A DNA stretch of 64,000 nt from Incumbomyces delicatus (taxonomy: Eukaryota > Ascomycota > Eurotiomycetes > Chaetothyriales > Trichomeriaceae), in NCBI GenBank assembly GCA_017655985.1, contig JACJVS010000005.1, positions 3,038,001 to 3,102,000 of the forward strand, read 5' to 3'. Positions within the stretch are counted from its first letter, which is position 1; each line of letters starts with the position of its first letter. This document shows positions 43,505 through 54,716 of the stretch, in pieces. Below the pieces are notes generated by a model that was not told the origin of the DNA, made no database searches, and saw nothing but the letters and a program-made list of their open reading frames with translations. Made by a program: the position numbers and the translations under genes.

Positions 43505-44760
43505 TTATATCAACCCACACATCCTCAGGTTCTCTTGAATAATAATGTCTGCGACGGTTAACGGCGGGCTTGGAAAGAGGATAACGGAAGGCTTACCATT
43601 CACAGCACCCATGACGAAGCGTATTTGGGTAGTATCAGTGGCGCAGGTAAAGTGGGTGTATATCTGTTTTGTTTCTGCCTGGTTCAGCGACACGAACCTG
43701 TTCAATATGTAGTCGCACGCAGCGGCATAATCGGCACCGCCTAAAACGATGTTAGCTGCTTGTTAAGACTTGTAGGAAGCTTTGCGTACCGTCATAGTCG
43801 GGAAAGTAATTCTGCATGGGGCTGACGGGCAGCTTCTCCTTGAATCGATCAATCTTGTTCAAGAATAGGATGATGCTCGTCTTAATGAACCATCTGGAGT
43901 TGCAAATACTATCAAACAAGGTGAGGGCTTCCTGCATGCGGTTGACGGTCTCGTCTTCGAACAGAAGCTGGTCGTACTCTGAGATTGCGACTAAGAAGAG
44001 GATTGTTGTCACGTTCTCGAAGCAATGTATCCACTTCTTTCGTTCAGATCTTTGGCCACCAACGTCGAACATGCGGTAGGTGAGTTCGCCAATTATGAAG
44101 GTGGTCTCGGTGATTCCGGTCGTCTTTACTCGTGATCTGAGCACGTCCTGGTCGTTGGGGAGGTAGTCGTGGGCAGCAATTCGGTCAATTGAGTCGAAGT
44201 AGCTGGGGATTGTTAGCGCGCAGGAGCAGGTTCTCGCAGTAAAGACGTACTATCTAGCCGAATCGTTCAATTGATATTCCCTTGACCTCTTGAAGCATTC
44301 TTGTACACCTGCATCCAGCCACAGGGCTTTGATGGCCGCTCCAACCTCGACTGGCAGGCTGTCGCCCTCGATCTGCGGAGGTTGCATGAAGATGGTCTGC
44401 ACATGATACTCGGCCCGTTGGTCATCCAGGGGTAGCTCAAGGGACTCCATGGCTTCGAGGATTACTCTCATGGATTGCACCGTGTTGCTGTAGATAATCT
44501 CCTTGAAGGACTCTCGTTCGTCGCGCGAGTAGCCTCCCTCATGGATGAGCTTCATTTGCTTGAGGATTGTGGACTTGCCGGATTCACCAGCACCTGCAAA
44601 ACCCGTCAGATTTGGACGCCCGATTTGCTTGTGGTGACCTACCGAGAAGCAGCATTTTTATCTCATTCCGCTGGGCCATCTTGTCGCGCTTGAGCTGATT
44701 TTCGATCTCATCGTTGCGTTGCTTTCCAGCAGTATCCTCTTTGCTCGCACCACAACCCAT
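43505..44760 (-). CDS. gna-1: Heterotrimeric G-protein alpha subunit, group I (Gna-1/FadA-like)
   Basis: Five exons: 44643-44760, 44251-44593, 43790-44202, 43597-43740 and 43505-43548, with four introns of 48-49 bp, all GT..AG and all in phase. The protein is 353 residues, the standard length. It begins MGCGASKEDTAGKQ, with myristoyl (Gly2) and palmitoyl (Cys3) sites. The P-loop LLLGAGESGKST, the switch I-II text RVKTTGITET and DVGGQRSERKKWIHCFE, the NKID box FLNKIDRFKEK and the TCAT box CATDT are all present. It ends with NLRMCGLI, where the cysteine four from the end is the pertussis-toxin-type site of group I (Gi-like) subunits. It acts at the plasma membrane in receptor signalling for growth, conidiation and often secondary metabolism. 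The exon boundaries match group I gene structure. Confidence 0.96.
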
Positions 44761-47700
44761 GATGAATGATTGTTATTGAACCAAGGTGCAGGCAGATTGA
44801 GACAATGGGACGATTGGGAAAAGGTGCCACCGGAGCCTTGGGTACCTGCGAGAATTGTAAGCAGCCTTGAAGAGAAAGGTATCCAGGTACTGCCGCGCAA
44901 GCATCGCGCGCATCCTGGCTGGATGAGATAGTCAACCAACCTTTTCCTGCTGAAGAAATCAACACCCTCCGCTGTAGCTGAAGTGCGACGGGCTCCTATC
45001 AAGCAAATGTCTGGAAGCCGATCCGCAACTAGATCTGGAGATGTGAGGTCGAAAAAGTGTTCGTGATGGAAATCGAAAGAGTAGAGGTGACCGATCAACG
45101 CGAGATTGGAGCAGCGCAATGGCTGCTCAATTGCCGGCTTTTCTGCGACAGAGTAAACTGCCAATCACGATCACGACTATCGAGCAAACTGTTGCTGTTG
45201 TCGTGCTGGTCGTGGATCACCTCGACTGCGACGACAAGATGATGCAAACGTGGTGAAGGAGTCGTCGACCTCTTTCCGGGATGGAGCAGGACCACGATTT
45301 GGGGGTGCTGGGCTTCGAAGGGAAACTTGAAAGACACGACAAAGCGATGGTGGAGGCCGGTGTTGCTGCTAGCCAAAAAGTGCGCTCGAGGTGAGCGAGG
45401 TACGACGGAGTGGACGGAGCCTCCTAGCAAAAACCTGCAGCCGAGAATACTTGCTGTTCTAGGCCTAGGGCCCAACACTACAGGGAGATTGTCTCCACAC
45501 TCTACCCTCTTTCATGATCCTAGGCGGCTCCATCTCCACCAATACAGCCCCCATAAGCCCCTAGCCAGCTGCCCGCCACGACTGTTTGGGTCACTAATTC
45601 GGCCAGTGGAGCTGCCTGCCACTCCGCAGCTATCGATGCTACATGTTAGCCCGCATGTCGGTGTCAAAGGTGATGATCTGACACAAAGCAATCAGGGCGG
45701 GCTGGCGCCATGCCACAATGCTTCAATTCATTCGCCCTTCCGAACGATAACGAAATTATTGATCGACTCGCTCACGAACCGCTTCGCCAGGAGATCATGT
45801 GTTCGTGTCTGTTTCATGAACCTCACCAAAGCTGCCATAAGCACGCTCCTGCAGAACGAGACCGAGATACGGAGTAGGAAGGAATCACAAGCGCCCTACA
45901 CGCCGGCACCTTCGATTTATTAGGTTGTCTCAGGGGCCCCGGGCTAAGGCTGCCCTGTAGCTTTCGCCTCGGAGCTTCAGTCACCAAAGTGAGGTACGCA
46001 TCGGGGGCCCGCAACCTAGCAGGCACTACCGCGATCACCGTCTTGGCCTAGACCAGTCAAACACTTCTTACATTTCTCATTGTCGCCTAGCTTCTTTCGC
46101 TTCGCGCTCCATCCCGGCTCAGCCTTCAAGTTCTCCACGTCCAAAACGGAAGACTGCATTTGACAGCAGGCCATGATTACCAGAAAGGTCCCCCAGCATG
46201 CAGGAAGATCTGATAGCAAGTCGCACAAGACTGCGGCTATGCAGGCTGCCATCGGAGCGTGGAAGCACTCACGCACTCTGCTCACCGTCTGCTTGCTGCG
46301 ATCATGCCAAGTCTAGCCGCCCGTGATATATAAATCCGGACAAGCTTGTCGATCGTCCCTGTTTTTTGACTCTCGATGATCCGCCACTTGGCCCGATTCA
46401 ACGCTCCGAGCAAGCTCTGTATCTGGGGGTGCTGGGGCAACTGCGTAGGGGAGTAGGAGAAGTTGCGAAGTCCAGTATTGTATTTTCGCGCTCGCACCAG
46501 CCGATCCGCGCACCATGTTGCACTTCTCGCACGGCAGAATTTGTTTCCCGCGATGATTTAACAATAATTTGCACGTAGGTCTCTTCTGCGGCAACGAAAC
46601 CTCACACGCGTAGCGACAAAGCTAAGGAATTAAAAGACCAAGAAGCCAACCAAACATTTCCCCTTCAGCAACCCACAGAATTTCCTATCAATATTCAGGT
46701 GCCTGATCCTGAATGAACAGCTTTATGACCGTGATAAGTGGTCTCATGCATGGCTGTTGGCAATATCTTTCGGGTTGCAACCTTTGGATGCTTACTCCGC
46801 TCTTTCTCTCACGCCTGAGCCTACATGTGCGGTGAGGGTGAAGAAAAGCTCGAATGTCCCAAAAGAAGGTAGATCTGTGTTTGGGCTTACGATTCACCAA
46901 CCTTAGGGTGAAACGACACCCTGGCTTTCTGCATGCACGAAGGACGCGACCGGGAAAGGCTTAATTTGGCCAACCAGAATGTCGGGCGCGAACCAGGCCC
47001 TGTAAGCAGAGGTACAAATAGGACTAGCCTATAATTTCGTCTGTTCTTATGCGGAGCGCATTATTGTTGGTACTTCATCGAGCAACCGCAGATCTCCTGC
47101 CTGGTCCTTTGATCAACAACTTGATCGTGCTCTTCCTGAGGCTCGACGCGACTCGGACAGGATAAAATGGGCTACCGATATGGTGTGGGTCCCAGTGGGC
47201 AAAAGGTTGGCAGGACTAGATCTGCCACACCCAGCCTCAACGAACGCGCTTGCTCAAGCCCTTGGATTACTCTTGCCTTCTTTGACTAGTCTGACTGCGC
47301 GGCGTGCTCCATTACTTTGGATACGGGGTATATTTCGTAAACATCGTCCAGTACTGTGGCTCCCTGCGCGACCCTAGGAGGTGCCTTCGTTATAGAACTT
47401 GCGCTCTGTTTCCGGTGCTGGAGGAGTTGACGAAGGCTGAACAGGGTGGTAAAGATGATTAGACCTTGTACTTCGTAGTAAGTGATGACACAGCACTGCA
47501 ATTATTGAGAGTTGTTAGGAGGGGCTGTCAAGAATACTCCACGAAGGGAATCGCCCGCACGGTGCATGCTGGCTTTCAAATTAGCGCTCGTAATTGATGT
47601 CAAGCAGGCTAGACATCTAGAGAACGTTTACACCTCTAGAAACAAAAGTGGGCCATTGTGATGGTCAGGGGATGGTCTTGGAAGGAGCAGCTGATTAACA

Positions 47701-48713
47701 ATCAAACAGAGGCCTGCTTGAATGACGGCGAACCCATCCAAAAAAGGGCGGAACAGGTTGGACGACTTGGCCGTTGAAACAGGGAGTGAAGACCTCGAAT
47801 TCACTAGCCCTGTGGTCGTGTCGTGGATTTTTCGAAGGCGTATGAGACTCTGAAAATTTCCACCGTCTTCAAGGCGCAGGTCTTGCCTGGATCTTCCCTT
47901 CCGGCTTCCTACTGAGTGATCAATGCCGTTTCGTCGCTCGTCAACTAAACCGACGTAGCACAGTAATTAAACCCGAGCCTAGGCCTAATGCAATATGCCT
48001 CAGTCGCGAGCTCATCAATCACCAAACTCCCTGCGATCGCTTGTAGCCCGTTCATTCTGAAACTGCACGATATCGTGAACCAAGACGAAAGCATCAACTC
48101 GGAACCAGATCAGCCGGATCTCGTTCACGAACCATGCTTGGTGTTTGAGTGGGTGGGCTGCAATCTGTGCTCGCTACCGTCCGAGCAATTCAGAGGGTCT
48201 TCGTTACTCCTGATGATTGTTGCCAGATCTGTGCTGTGGGCTCTTGCCCTCATCAAGACAGAATACAACGCAATACATACTGGTCGGCGTATAACTGGCT
48301 GTGGCGACTCGAATATCGAAACGATGCATAGATATCAATCCTACCGACATCCTTCTCTCGGATTTGATGGGTCTTCTCCCCATGTGAAGGTTAGTAACCT
48401 TGGAAATAGCTCAGTTTGAGGTTGACATCGTACTTCGAATTTACCTAGGTACCTAGGTATGGGCAATTGCGATGTGTGAAGTTGCTTTGCTACCAAAAGC
48501 GTTAGCGTAGCCGGAACACGTTTCAATGATGATTTGACGTCTTATTGACCTTGCAGTCAGCGCGGGCCTGCAAGTAATAATATCATCTAGATCGACCATT
48601 TTGGTGTAGTAACTGGCTTCATATTGTCCTTCGTTTGGCCTCTGTTTATTACTATCATTTAGTCTCTCTTGCGCCCTTGCGGTTCCCACGATTCGCTGCC
48701 AATACCACAATCA
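44761..48713. other. Divergent 3.95 kb intergenic region with a kinase relic at 47988-48419
   Basis: Upstream of the G-alpha gene (-) and of the Smr gene (+). The only protein-like material is the decayed kinase at 47988-48419. The remainder (44761-47980) holds short frames on both strands with no family signature. It probably includes the G-alpha promoter and leader. Confidence 0.5.
47988..48419 (+). pseudogene. Protein-kinase relic (fragment)
   Basis: The text SPFILKLHDIV, EPCLVFEWVGCNL and ALALIKTEYNAIHT is what a fungal kinase reads between the back of the N-lobe and the catalytic loop. Removing 48278-48330 as an intron-like piece (GTCGGC..CATAG) would give AIHT-D-INPTDILLSDL, i.e. an HxD catalytic loop with NPxDIL. 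The frame then breaks: one base is missing between LLSD and FDGSSPHVKVSNLGN. A stop follows NSSV shortly after the expected DLGN position. No N-lobe Lys block or C-lobe is found nearby, so this is a truncated and frameshifted relic rather than a working gene. It resembles SRPK-type fungal kinases by the EW..L and INPxDILL wording, but the subfamily is uncertain. Confidence 0.6.
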
Positions 48714-49537
48714 TGTCTTATGAAATGTCGAACGTGAAACACGTTGGCTCAAGGCGTAGGAGAGAATGAATTATAGCGTCTGGCCTGCCCGACTAACGTG
48801 TCACAGCGTTCAATCATGACAACTCCCGTGAAGCCGAAGAGGAATACGATCGTTTGCGGGATCTGGCACGACAAGAAGCTCGCAAACGGGGTGATTGTTT
48901 CGAGCGGAGCAAAGAGGCATATAACCGGGGCGACGGCGCAGCTGCAAAAGCCCTCTCAAATGAAGGAAAGTCCCACGGCGCAAAGATGGAGCAATACAAC
49001 AACCAGGCCTCTGAATTCATCTTCCGGGAGAACAATGCCCAGGACCGTGTGCCAGCCGACACCATCGATCTGCACGGCCAGTTTGTGGAAGAAGCAGAAG
49101 ACATCCTGGAAGAGCGGATCAAGTATGCTCAGAGCACTGGACAAACCCACTTGCACGTTATTGTCGGCAAAGGAAACCACAGTGCCGGACACATCCAGAA
49201 AATAAAGCCAAGAGTCGAGCAAGTCTGCCGGGAGATGGGTTTGCAATACCACACTGAGGAGAACGAAGGTCGACTATACGTCAATCTGACCGGCAGCCCT
49301 GTCCAGATGCACGACGTCAACAGCTGGCAAGGCTATCAAGGAAATTATGGGTATGGCCAGCAGCACCAACAGCAACAGCAACACGGTGCTCAACCACAGT
49401 ATCCTGGCTATCAGCAACAGCAACAGCCGCACTACCAGCAACAAAATCAGCAGCAGCAACAGCAGCAACAAGGTGGAGACGGGGACATCATATCTACTAT
49501 TTTCAAACTCATCGCCAAGTGCCTTTGTGGCAAATAA
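48714..49537 (+). CDS. DUF1771-Smr domain protein with poly-Gln tail
   Basis: Two exons, 48714-48756 and 48807-49537, with a 50-bp intron (GTAGGA..GACTAAC..CACAG, phase 1), giving 257 residues. Residues 18-80 (AEEEYDRLRDLARQEARKR and FERSKEAYNRGDGAAAKAL) match the DUF1771 helical region that precedes Smr domains. The Smr domain runs from about 95 to 175: IDLHGQFVEEAEDILEERI, then HVIVGKGNHSAGHIQKIK with the GxGxHS-like turn, ending LYVNL. Smr domains of this type are nicking endonuclease or RNA-binding modules, as in Cue2 and N4BP2 proteins, and act in mRNA or DNA quality control. The C-terminus is Gln-rich (QQHQQQQQH) and ends IFKLIAKCLCGK. Direct RNA cleavage is an inference from family, not seen. 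Confidence 0.87.
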
Positions 49538-50754
49538 ATTTGGTACTGTACATTTCAGCTCCTTAGATCAAGGTTGGAGGATTCACGGCGATACGCTCGC
49601 CACGGCATAAGCTTTTGAAATCTCCGTGGACCATGTCGCAGGAAGCCAGAACGCACCATGCCGAAGATCTTCACCGTCAGCCTGGACATCATGTGTCTCC
49701 TGCAGAGCGGGCAATGATCTGCTTCCATAACTGTGATCGGACGACAAATTCAATCAGTCAAACCATTTAAATCCTGTATCCAGTTTGAGTTTGGTTCATC
49801 ACCTCACACAGCAGAATTCCAGCGATCTAGAATTAATCTATGCAGTTGCATTCAATCAACCTTGGATAGCATTTTATGGAGCTGTGATTTGTTAAAGACG
49901 GGCTTTCTGCAAATATTAGGACCTTGGGACTGACCAACTCCTTGGTTTGTTCGCCGGCTATCATAAAACATTCAGGGAGCAAGCTGATGTCCAATAACAG
50001 TGACGCGGCATGTCAGTCTGATTTTTAGGCTGAGGGTTTGCTCACATAGCAAATCTCATCTAACCGTCGTATCTGCGATCGATGTGCTCGGGCGTCGAAG
50101 GGCGCTACGATACGATCTGCCTTTTTCATCCGAAGCCCCAGCAGCCATTTTCTCTACTGTACCGACATGCCGACATGTGGAATCAAGAGCGTCAATGATT
50201 TGGGAGAATATTTTTCATCCTCACGGGTGTGCTTAGCTGTGGCAGATCGCTCACGACCCGATCCAAGCGCGACCTGCCCACGGCCTGAAAGGTGAGGTCC
50301 GTGCACAGCCATTCGTACTATGGCAAGTCGACGTCTACCAGGTACATAAACACTCATTCCGGACCATTATCGGCACAAAAATTCCCCACAATGGATTTCA
50401 TTTCTCACCATACCACTATATAGATAGTATAATGCTGCCACACAGATGGTGGATACGTCGATTCACTATTCTGTCGCGTAAGCCATTGCCCATGTCGTAC
50501 ACAAAGAACTGTCCCTTCCACTACCTGCACCAAACTCGAGGCGGAGACAATGAATTGGTGCAGCTGCAAACGGAGACCATGACCATGCACTCTGTCCGAA
50601 ATTTCGCGTTGGTATCATTTCGTTGTTTGACGACTGCAGAAGCTATCTTCTTTATGGACCATGACGAGTTTTCCGTTCTTCCCGACTATTATTTTCACGA
50701 GCTGGTACCCTTTCCTCAACCAGTTCTTCGACAATTGTCTGAGCGGCAAAAACG
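49538..50754. other. Intergenic, 1.2 kb
   Basis: Between two plus-strand genes. The plus-strand frame 50432-50866 overlaps the next gene's start in another frame. It has no recognised features and is treated as chance. Nothing else was found. Confidence 0.5.
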
Positions 50755-52887
50755 ATGGCACCTTCACGAGATAGTAGCAACGGCTTGGCTTTCGGCCAGA
50801 GCGCCTCGCCTTCAGCATTTCCGGGTACTCCCAGCAGACGCCGCAGCTCTCGCCTGCGATCCCTAGAACCAGAGCTTATATCTCGAGGGAACGGAACGAC
50901 AAACACAACGGCAATACAATGGAGATGCGGTCAGATCATCACTGTACCCTGCGTCACTCCTAATTCTACCTCTGTCGAACACATTCCCGCCTTTCGCCAG
51001 TGTGGCGACGATTTGTTCCGGATTTGCATGCGTCCCGCAATCATCACAGCAATCTACAACACACGCATGCTTGCGCTTCCGATCTTTAATGGCAATCCAG
51101 ATCCCGACAATAATTTTCCAGAGGGAACGATTTCGATTCCCATTTTGGTCTCAGGGGTCAACCGCGAAGGGCACGATGAAGTAGCTTCCTTGCGTGCATT
51201 GACTGTCAAAGAAAGTGGCGATGGCAGCTGGATACGCTTGCCAGGGGCTGAACTGGATGTCAATGGTGCTGGTGCGCACGTGAACCTCAACCAGGTCGTG
51301 CCTGTAGAGTACAGCTGGCCACTGCAAATCCTTGAAGAACTTGATACTCGGAGTACAAAACTGCTGACTGTCCTTTACGGGTTTGTGCATTCAGCGATGC
51401 ACTACCTCGCTCTACCCGAGCAAGATCCCGCGCTAGAAAAGATGATCCAGTTGATCATCGACAAAGGCACTGATTTCCATGGCAGGCATCGGCCTCTGGA
51501 TGCCAGTCAAAGCGTGCAGCAATTTGTCATGGGAGGTCAAGTTCCACGTGCGCAAACTCCAATCGCAGGTGCGAAGACTCCCAAGAATGAGCAAGACATC
51601 GATCCACTCACATCGACTCCACCAACAAACACAGGGGAAGCACCTAAATACTCATGGCGGCTGCCTAATGGCAAATGGCGCTGCGGCCACCTGGACCATG
51701 AAATCTTGGACAAAGCTATTTGCAACCACAAATGCTGCAGGGAGGGCTCCGACCAGCCTCCCAAGAAATCAATCATTGTAGATGGGCCTTCGGCCGTCCC
51801 GAGCTCTAGCGGTGGCGGACCGAGTACCGGCAGAGTGAGCCAAAAGGGAGCGGTAAAGAAGCCATCAGCAAAGAAGAGCAAGCCCAACGCCATTCCGAAG
51901 CATCCCGAGACCACAGCTCAGCTGGAGACTTCACTTGCAGGCCACTCGGACGAACAGGATGACGAAGATGACAACAAATCAGAGTCAAGCATGGAACTCT
52001 TGGGGCTCGACACCTACGTTCGAAAACCAAAGCAAGTCAAAAGCAGCGGCAAGGGTAAAGGCAAAAACAAACGTGCGAATGGGGAGGATGAAGACATCGC
52101 AAGCAGTCAGGCACGCATAAGCAAGAAGAGAACAGCCAAAGCAAGTCTTGGAACCAGTCCAAAATCCAAGGTGCCTCTCAAGCTGAAATTCATCAACAAA
52201 ACGAGCGGTCAGAAAGGTCCAGCATTTTCCGCCTCGGGCTCGAAAAAGCCATCTGAAGCGGCAGGTATTTCCAAGTCACCTAAACGCTCTCCAGGCATTC
52301 TGAGGCATAAGACATACAACACTCTTCCACCTCGAAGAGCGTCTTCTCAGCAAGTCCGATCTGGATCGGCTTCACAATCGGCCCTGGGTAGACGCGGATC
52401 GGTTGTCGCTACGACTGCCGCTCCACCTCTGGATATTCGAAAACCTGAGCAAGAGCAGCAACAGCCACAACCAGAGCGGCGGTCAAGTCGTCGTTTGAGC
52501 AGAAGATCGGCCAGTGCTGAAGTCTTGGCTGAAGCTGAGCTTTGCAAGCAGTCCTCTGAAGATACCGCGACTTTGGCCGGGGACGCTCACACGGCTGTTG
52601 TATCTCCGCAGCATCCTGATATTACACCGGAAAGAACGAGTGAGGCAGCTCTCGACGTTAACGAGGGTACCGGTATGGTAGCGCAGTCAACCCCAATTGA
52701 CATTCCATCAGATGCAAGTATCCCCGAAGAGAGATTTTCACCAGGACCAGTCATCATCAAGGAGGAGGAAATAAGCCCCAGGGAGATTTTGCAGCAAATA
52801 CCAGGATCAGACGCTGGCGCCATCGAGCCAGTTCATGAGGAAGATGTGCGAAGCATCCCTGGCCTCGGAGAGCCCATCCCGAAGTGA
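50755..52887 (+). CDS. Disordered nuclear-looking protein with CxH/CCREG zinc motif, unknown
   Basis: 710 residues, single exon; ATG at 50755 in the context ACGATGGC. Residues about 60-250 look folded (WRCGQIITVPCVTPN, ICMRPAIITAIYNTRMLALPI and ILEELDTRSTKLLTVLYGFV). Around residues 300-330 is NGKWRCGHLDHEILDKAIC then NHKCCREGSDQPPK. This Cys/His spacing with a terminal CCREG resembles the C-terminal motif of fungal Mer3/HFM1 helicases, though no helicase domain is present here. From 340 on the protein is basic and Ser-rich with several NLS-like runs (KKPSAKKSKP, KGKGKNKRAN). I infer a nuclear DNA- or chromatin-linked protein. The function is unknown. Confidence 0.65.
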   Translation: MAPSRDSSNGLAFGQSASPSAFPGTPSRRRSSRLRSLEPELISRGNGTTNTTAIQWRCGQIITVPCVTPNSTSVEHIPAFRQCGDDLFRICMRPAIITAIYNTRMLALPIFNGNPDPDNNFPEGTISIPILVSGVNREGHDEVASLRALTVKESGDGSWIRLPGAELDVNGAGAHVNLNQVVPVEYSWPLQILEELDTRSTKLLTVLYGFVHSAMHYLALPEQDPALEKMIQLIIDKGTDFHGRHRPLDASQSVQQFVMGGQVPRAQTPIAGAKTPKNEQDIDPLTSTPPTNTGEAPKYSWRLPNGKWRCGHLDHEILDKAICNHKCCREGSDQPPKKSIIVDGPSAVPSSSGGGPSTGRVSQKGAVKKPSAKKSKPNAIPKHPETTAQLETSLAGHSDEQDDEDDNKSESSMELLGLDTYVRKPKQVKSSGKGKGKNKRANGEDEDIASSQARISKKRTAKASLGTSPKSKVPLKLKFINKTSGQKGPAFSASGSKKPSEAAGISKSPKRSPGILRHKTYNTLPPRRASSQQVRSGSASQSALGRRGSVVATTAAPPLDIRKPEQEQQQPQPERRSSRRLSRRSASAEVLAEAELCKQSSEDTATLAGDAHTAVVSPQHPDITPERTSEAALDVNEGTGMVAQSTPIDIPSDASIPEERFSPGPVIIKEEEISPREILQQIPGSDAGAIEPVHEEDVRSIPGLGEPIPK

Positions 52888-53703
52888 TTAACGCCCCTAA
52901 ATTATACTCTCTCGCTGAGCCATGCAAAGATGTGGAGAACTGCCAAGCTTAGCGACGATGTACGAGGGCGCAACACGAGTGTAAGGGGTGGTTTGTGCGG
53001 ATGCTTGGGAGAAAGATTTCCAAGCTCCCATAGCGAGACCAAGATGGCTCGATCGTGTCACTAGAAGTTCTGTCAAATACTCCGTACTTGTATGCGAAAC
53101 AGTTATATTAGACTCGATAGGTTTTAATTTCCCTGATATCCTGCTTCAACGCCAGGCAATACAGTATGGTTCTGCGTAATTTTATACTTTCGCAGCACAC
53201 AATATGAAGCGGAGATTCCTCCCTACTGTCCGATTCCGCTTCGCCTAAGGGTATGAAGCAGATCCTTTGTTCTTTCGCATAAACTTAACCTAGTGTTTTT
53301 TTTATATTTAACACACTGTTACCTTGGTCCGCTACGGACTGCACCCCAACACCATAATATATGCAGGGCTACCTAGCCTATCCCGCAAAGGCAGTAAATT
53401 TTTCATAAAGTCCAAGGCCTATGTCACGTTCGTGGATGATGATGAACCACGGAGAGTTTAAATTGCTCAGGCGAATGACTAAAATAAACTCGAACTTCAA
53501 AAGGATGTACTACCAAGAGCCCTTACGGGGGGGCTCTTTCTCTTTCTCTTTCTCAGTCTCGCAGACTTCCTAATTTCCATTTTGAGACTGTCTCGATCTC
53601 GATCTCCCTTATAGTAGGCAGGATTATATTTGTCTAGATCTTCTAGTCACTCCTGTCCAGTGTCGTCTGCTAGTTCATCACACGCCTCGAGAGCTGCGAT
53701 TTT
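52888..53703. other. Intergenic, 0.8 kb
   Basis: AT-rich from 53080 to 53500, with a CTCTTT repeat run near 53535-53560. No gene is supported. Confidence 0.55.
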
Positions 53704-54716
53704 TTGTTAAAAAAAAACAAAAGGCAGGACTTTTGTATCGTCATGGCGTACCCTTGTCACAAATTCCGAGGCGGATTATCTCTACGATTGAATCTCCCAC
53801 CGGCTCAGCCACAATCAGCTATCCGGAGTCGGCATCGTCTGCTCTTTTTGCGAAGAATACTGGGGCAAACCCCACTGATCCAGCAGCTGCTCAACAACAA
53901 TTCCGGTCGCTCGGGGCTCAGCATCTGCATCATCACGACTACGTACCTAGGCAGTTCGGACGCTGGTGGCGCAATCCATGGCCTTGCAGAGACTGGAATC
54001 AAAGTGCGCATCTTCTGCGCTTGAGAGAACAGGAACAGGAGTTTTCATCCCAAGGCGTGGCGCTTCCAACATGCTTCAGAAGAACTCGGAACCGCCATCG
54101 TCGGCTCGTCTAATCTCTCTCGCTCGGCGCTGGTGAGCGGCCTTGAGTGGAATGCGCTCCTTTTTCCAGCGCCCGATAGCCAGATGGGCAACCCGCTGGT
54201 GAAGTTCGATGTGGAGATCGATCAGCTGTGGAATTCCACCATGGTGCAGAACCATGACAGGAAATCTCCAAAGCAGAGAGGCTAGCTCGTTGCGGAGCTG
54301 ACACTCAATCGGCAGCTGAGGGAGTTGCGTCAGAAAACCGGTGGCTTGCCAGTGAGAGCGATGGAAAATCCGGCAGAGCTTGAAGATGATTTGGAGCTTA
54401 AGGATGCGCTCCAGGGAGACACGCAGGGAGTGCCCGACGCTGTGGCGGATGCCATCCAGAACCAGAACCACGAGGAGGCTGCGCTACTGGTGCCGATGAG
54501 TTGCCCCCTGTGGCCAGTCAACCGACTGAGGGATCTACTGCCGAGCAGGAAGATGGCGATTTGGTGGCTTCTGACGCAATGAGACGAGCCCTTGCCATAC
54601 AATCACGGGCTGCTGGATGTGCTTCGCCCTTGGACGCTACTATCGAGGAGGCATTTACATGGGAGCAAAGTTGGCATAGGACCATGTCGAGCGAGTCAAT
54701 TCACAAGATGATTTAG
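53704..54716 (+). pseudogene. Phospholipase-D-like (HKD) domain gene, broken
   Basis: In one frame the + strand reads TYLGSSDAGGAIHGL..GIKVRIF, then after an in-frame TGA (54022-54024) FHPKAWRF and GTAIVGSSNLSRSALVSG followed by LEWN. This is the PLD-like layout with H-x-K in FHPK and the G/S-S-N block, as seen in PLD nucleases attached to DEAD/DEAH helicases. A second in-frame stop occurs at 54283-54285. Coiled-coil text (LTLNRQLRELRQKTGG and LEDDLELKDALQ) follows. A frameshift near 54480-54500 moves the reading into the frame ending at 54716. With two stops and one shift it cannot make the whole protein. The N-terminal 100 codons are unclear. The helicase part was not found. Confidence 0.65.

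Noticed and set aside
45327..45923. 198-codon plus-strand frame upstream of the G-alpha gene
   Set aside because: Arg/Pro/His-rich chance frame without motifs; overlaps other frames of similar length.
50432..50866. 144-codon + frame overlapping the start of the CCREG protein gene
   Set aside because: It ends inside the next gene in another frame and has no protein family text.
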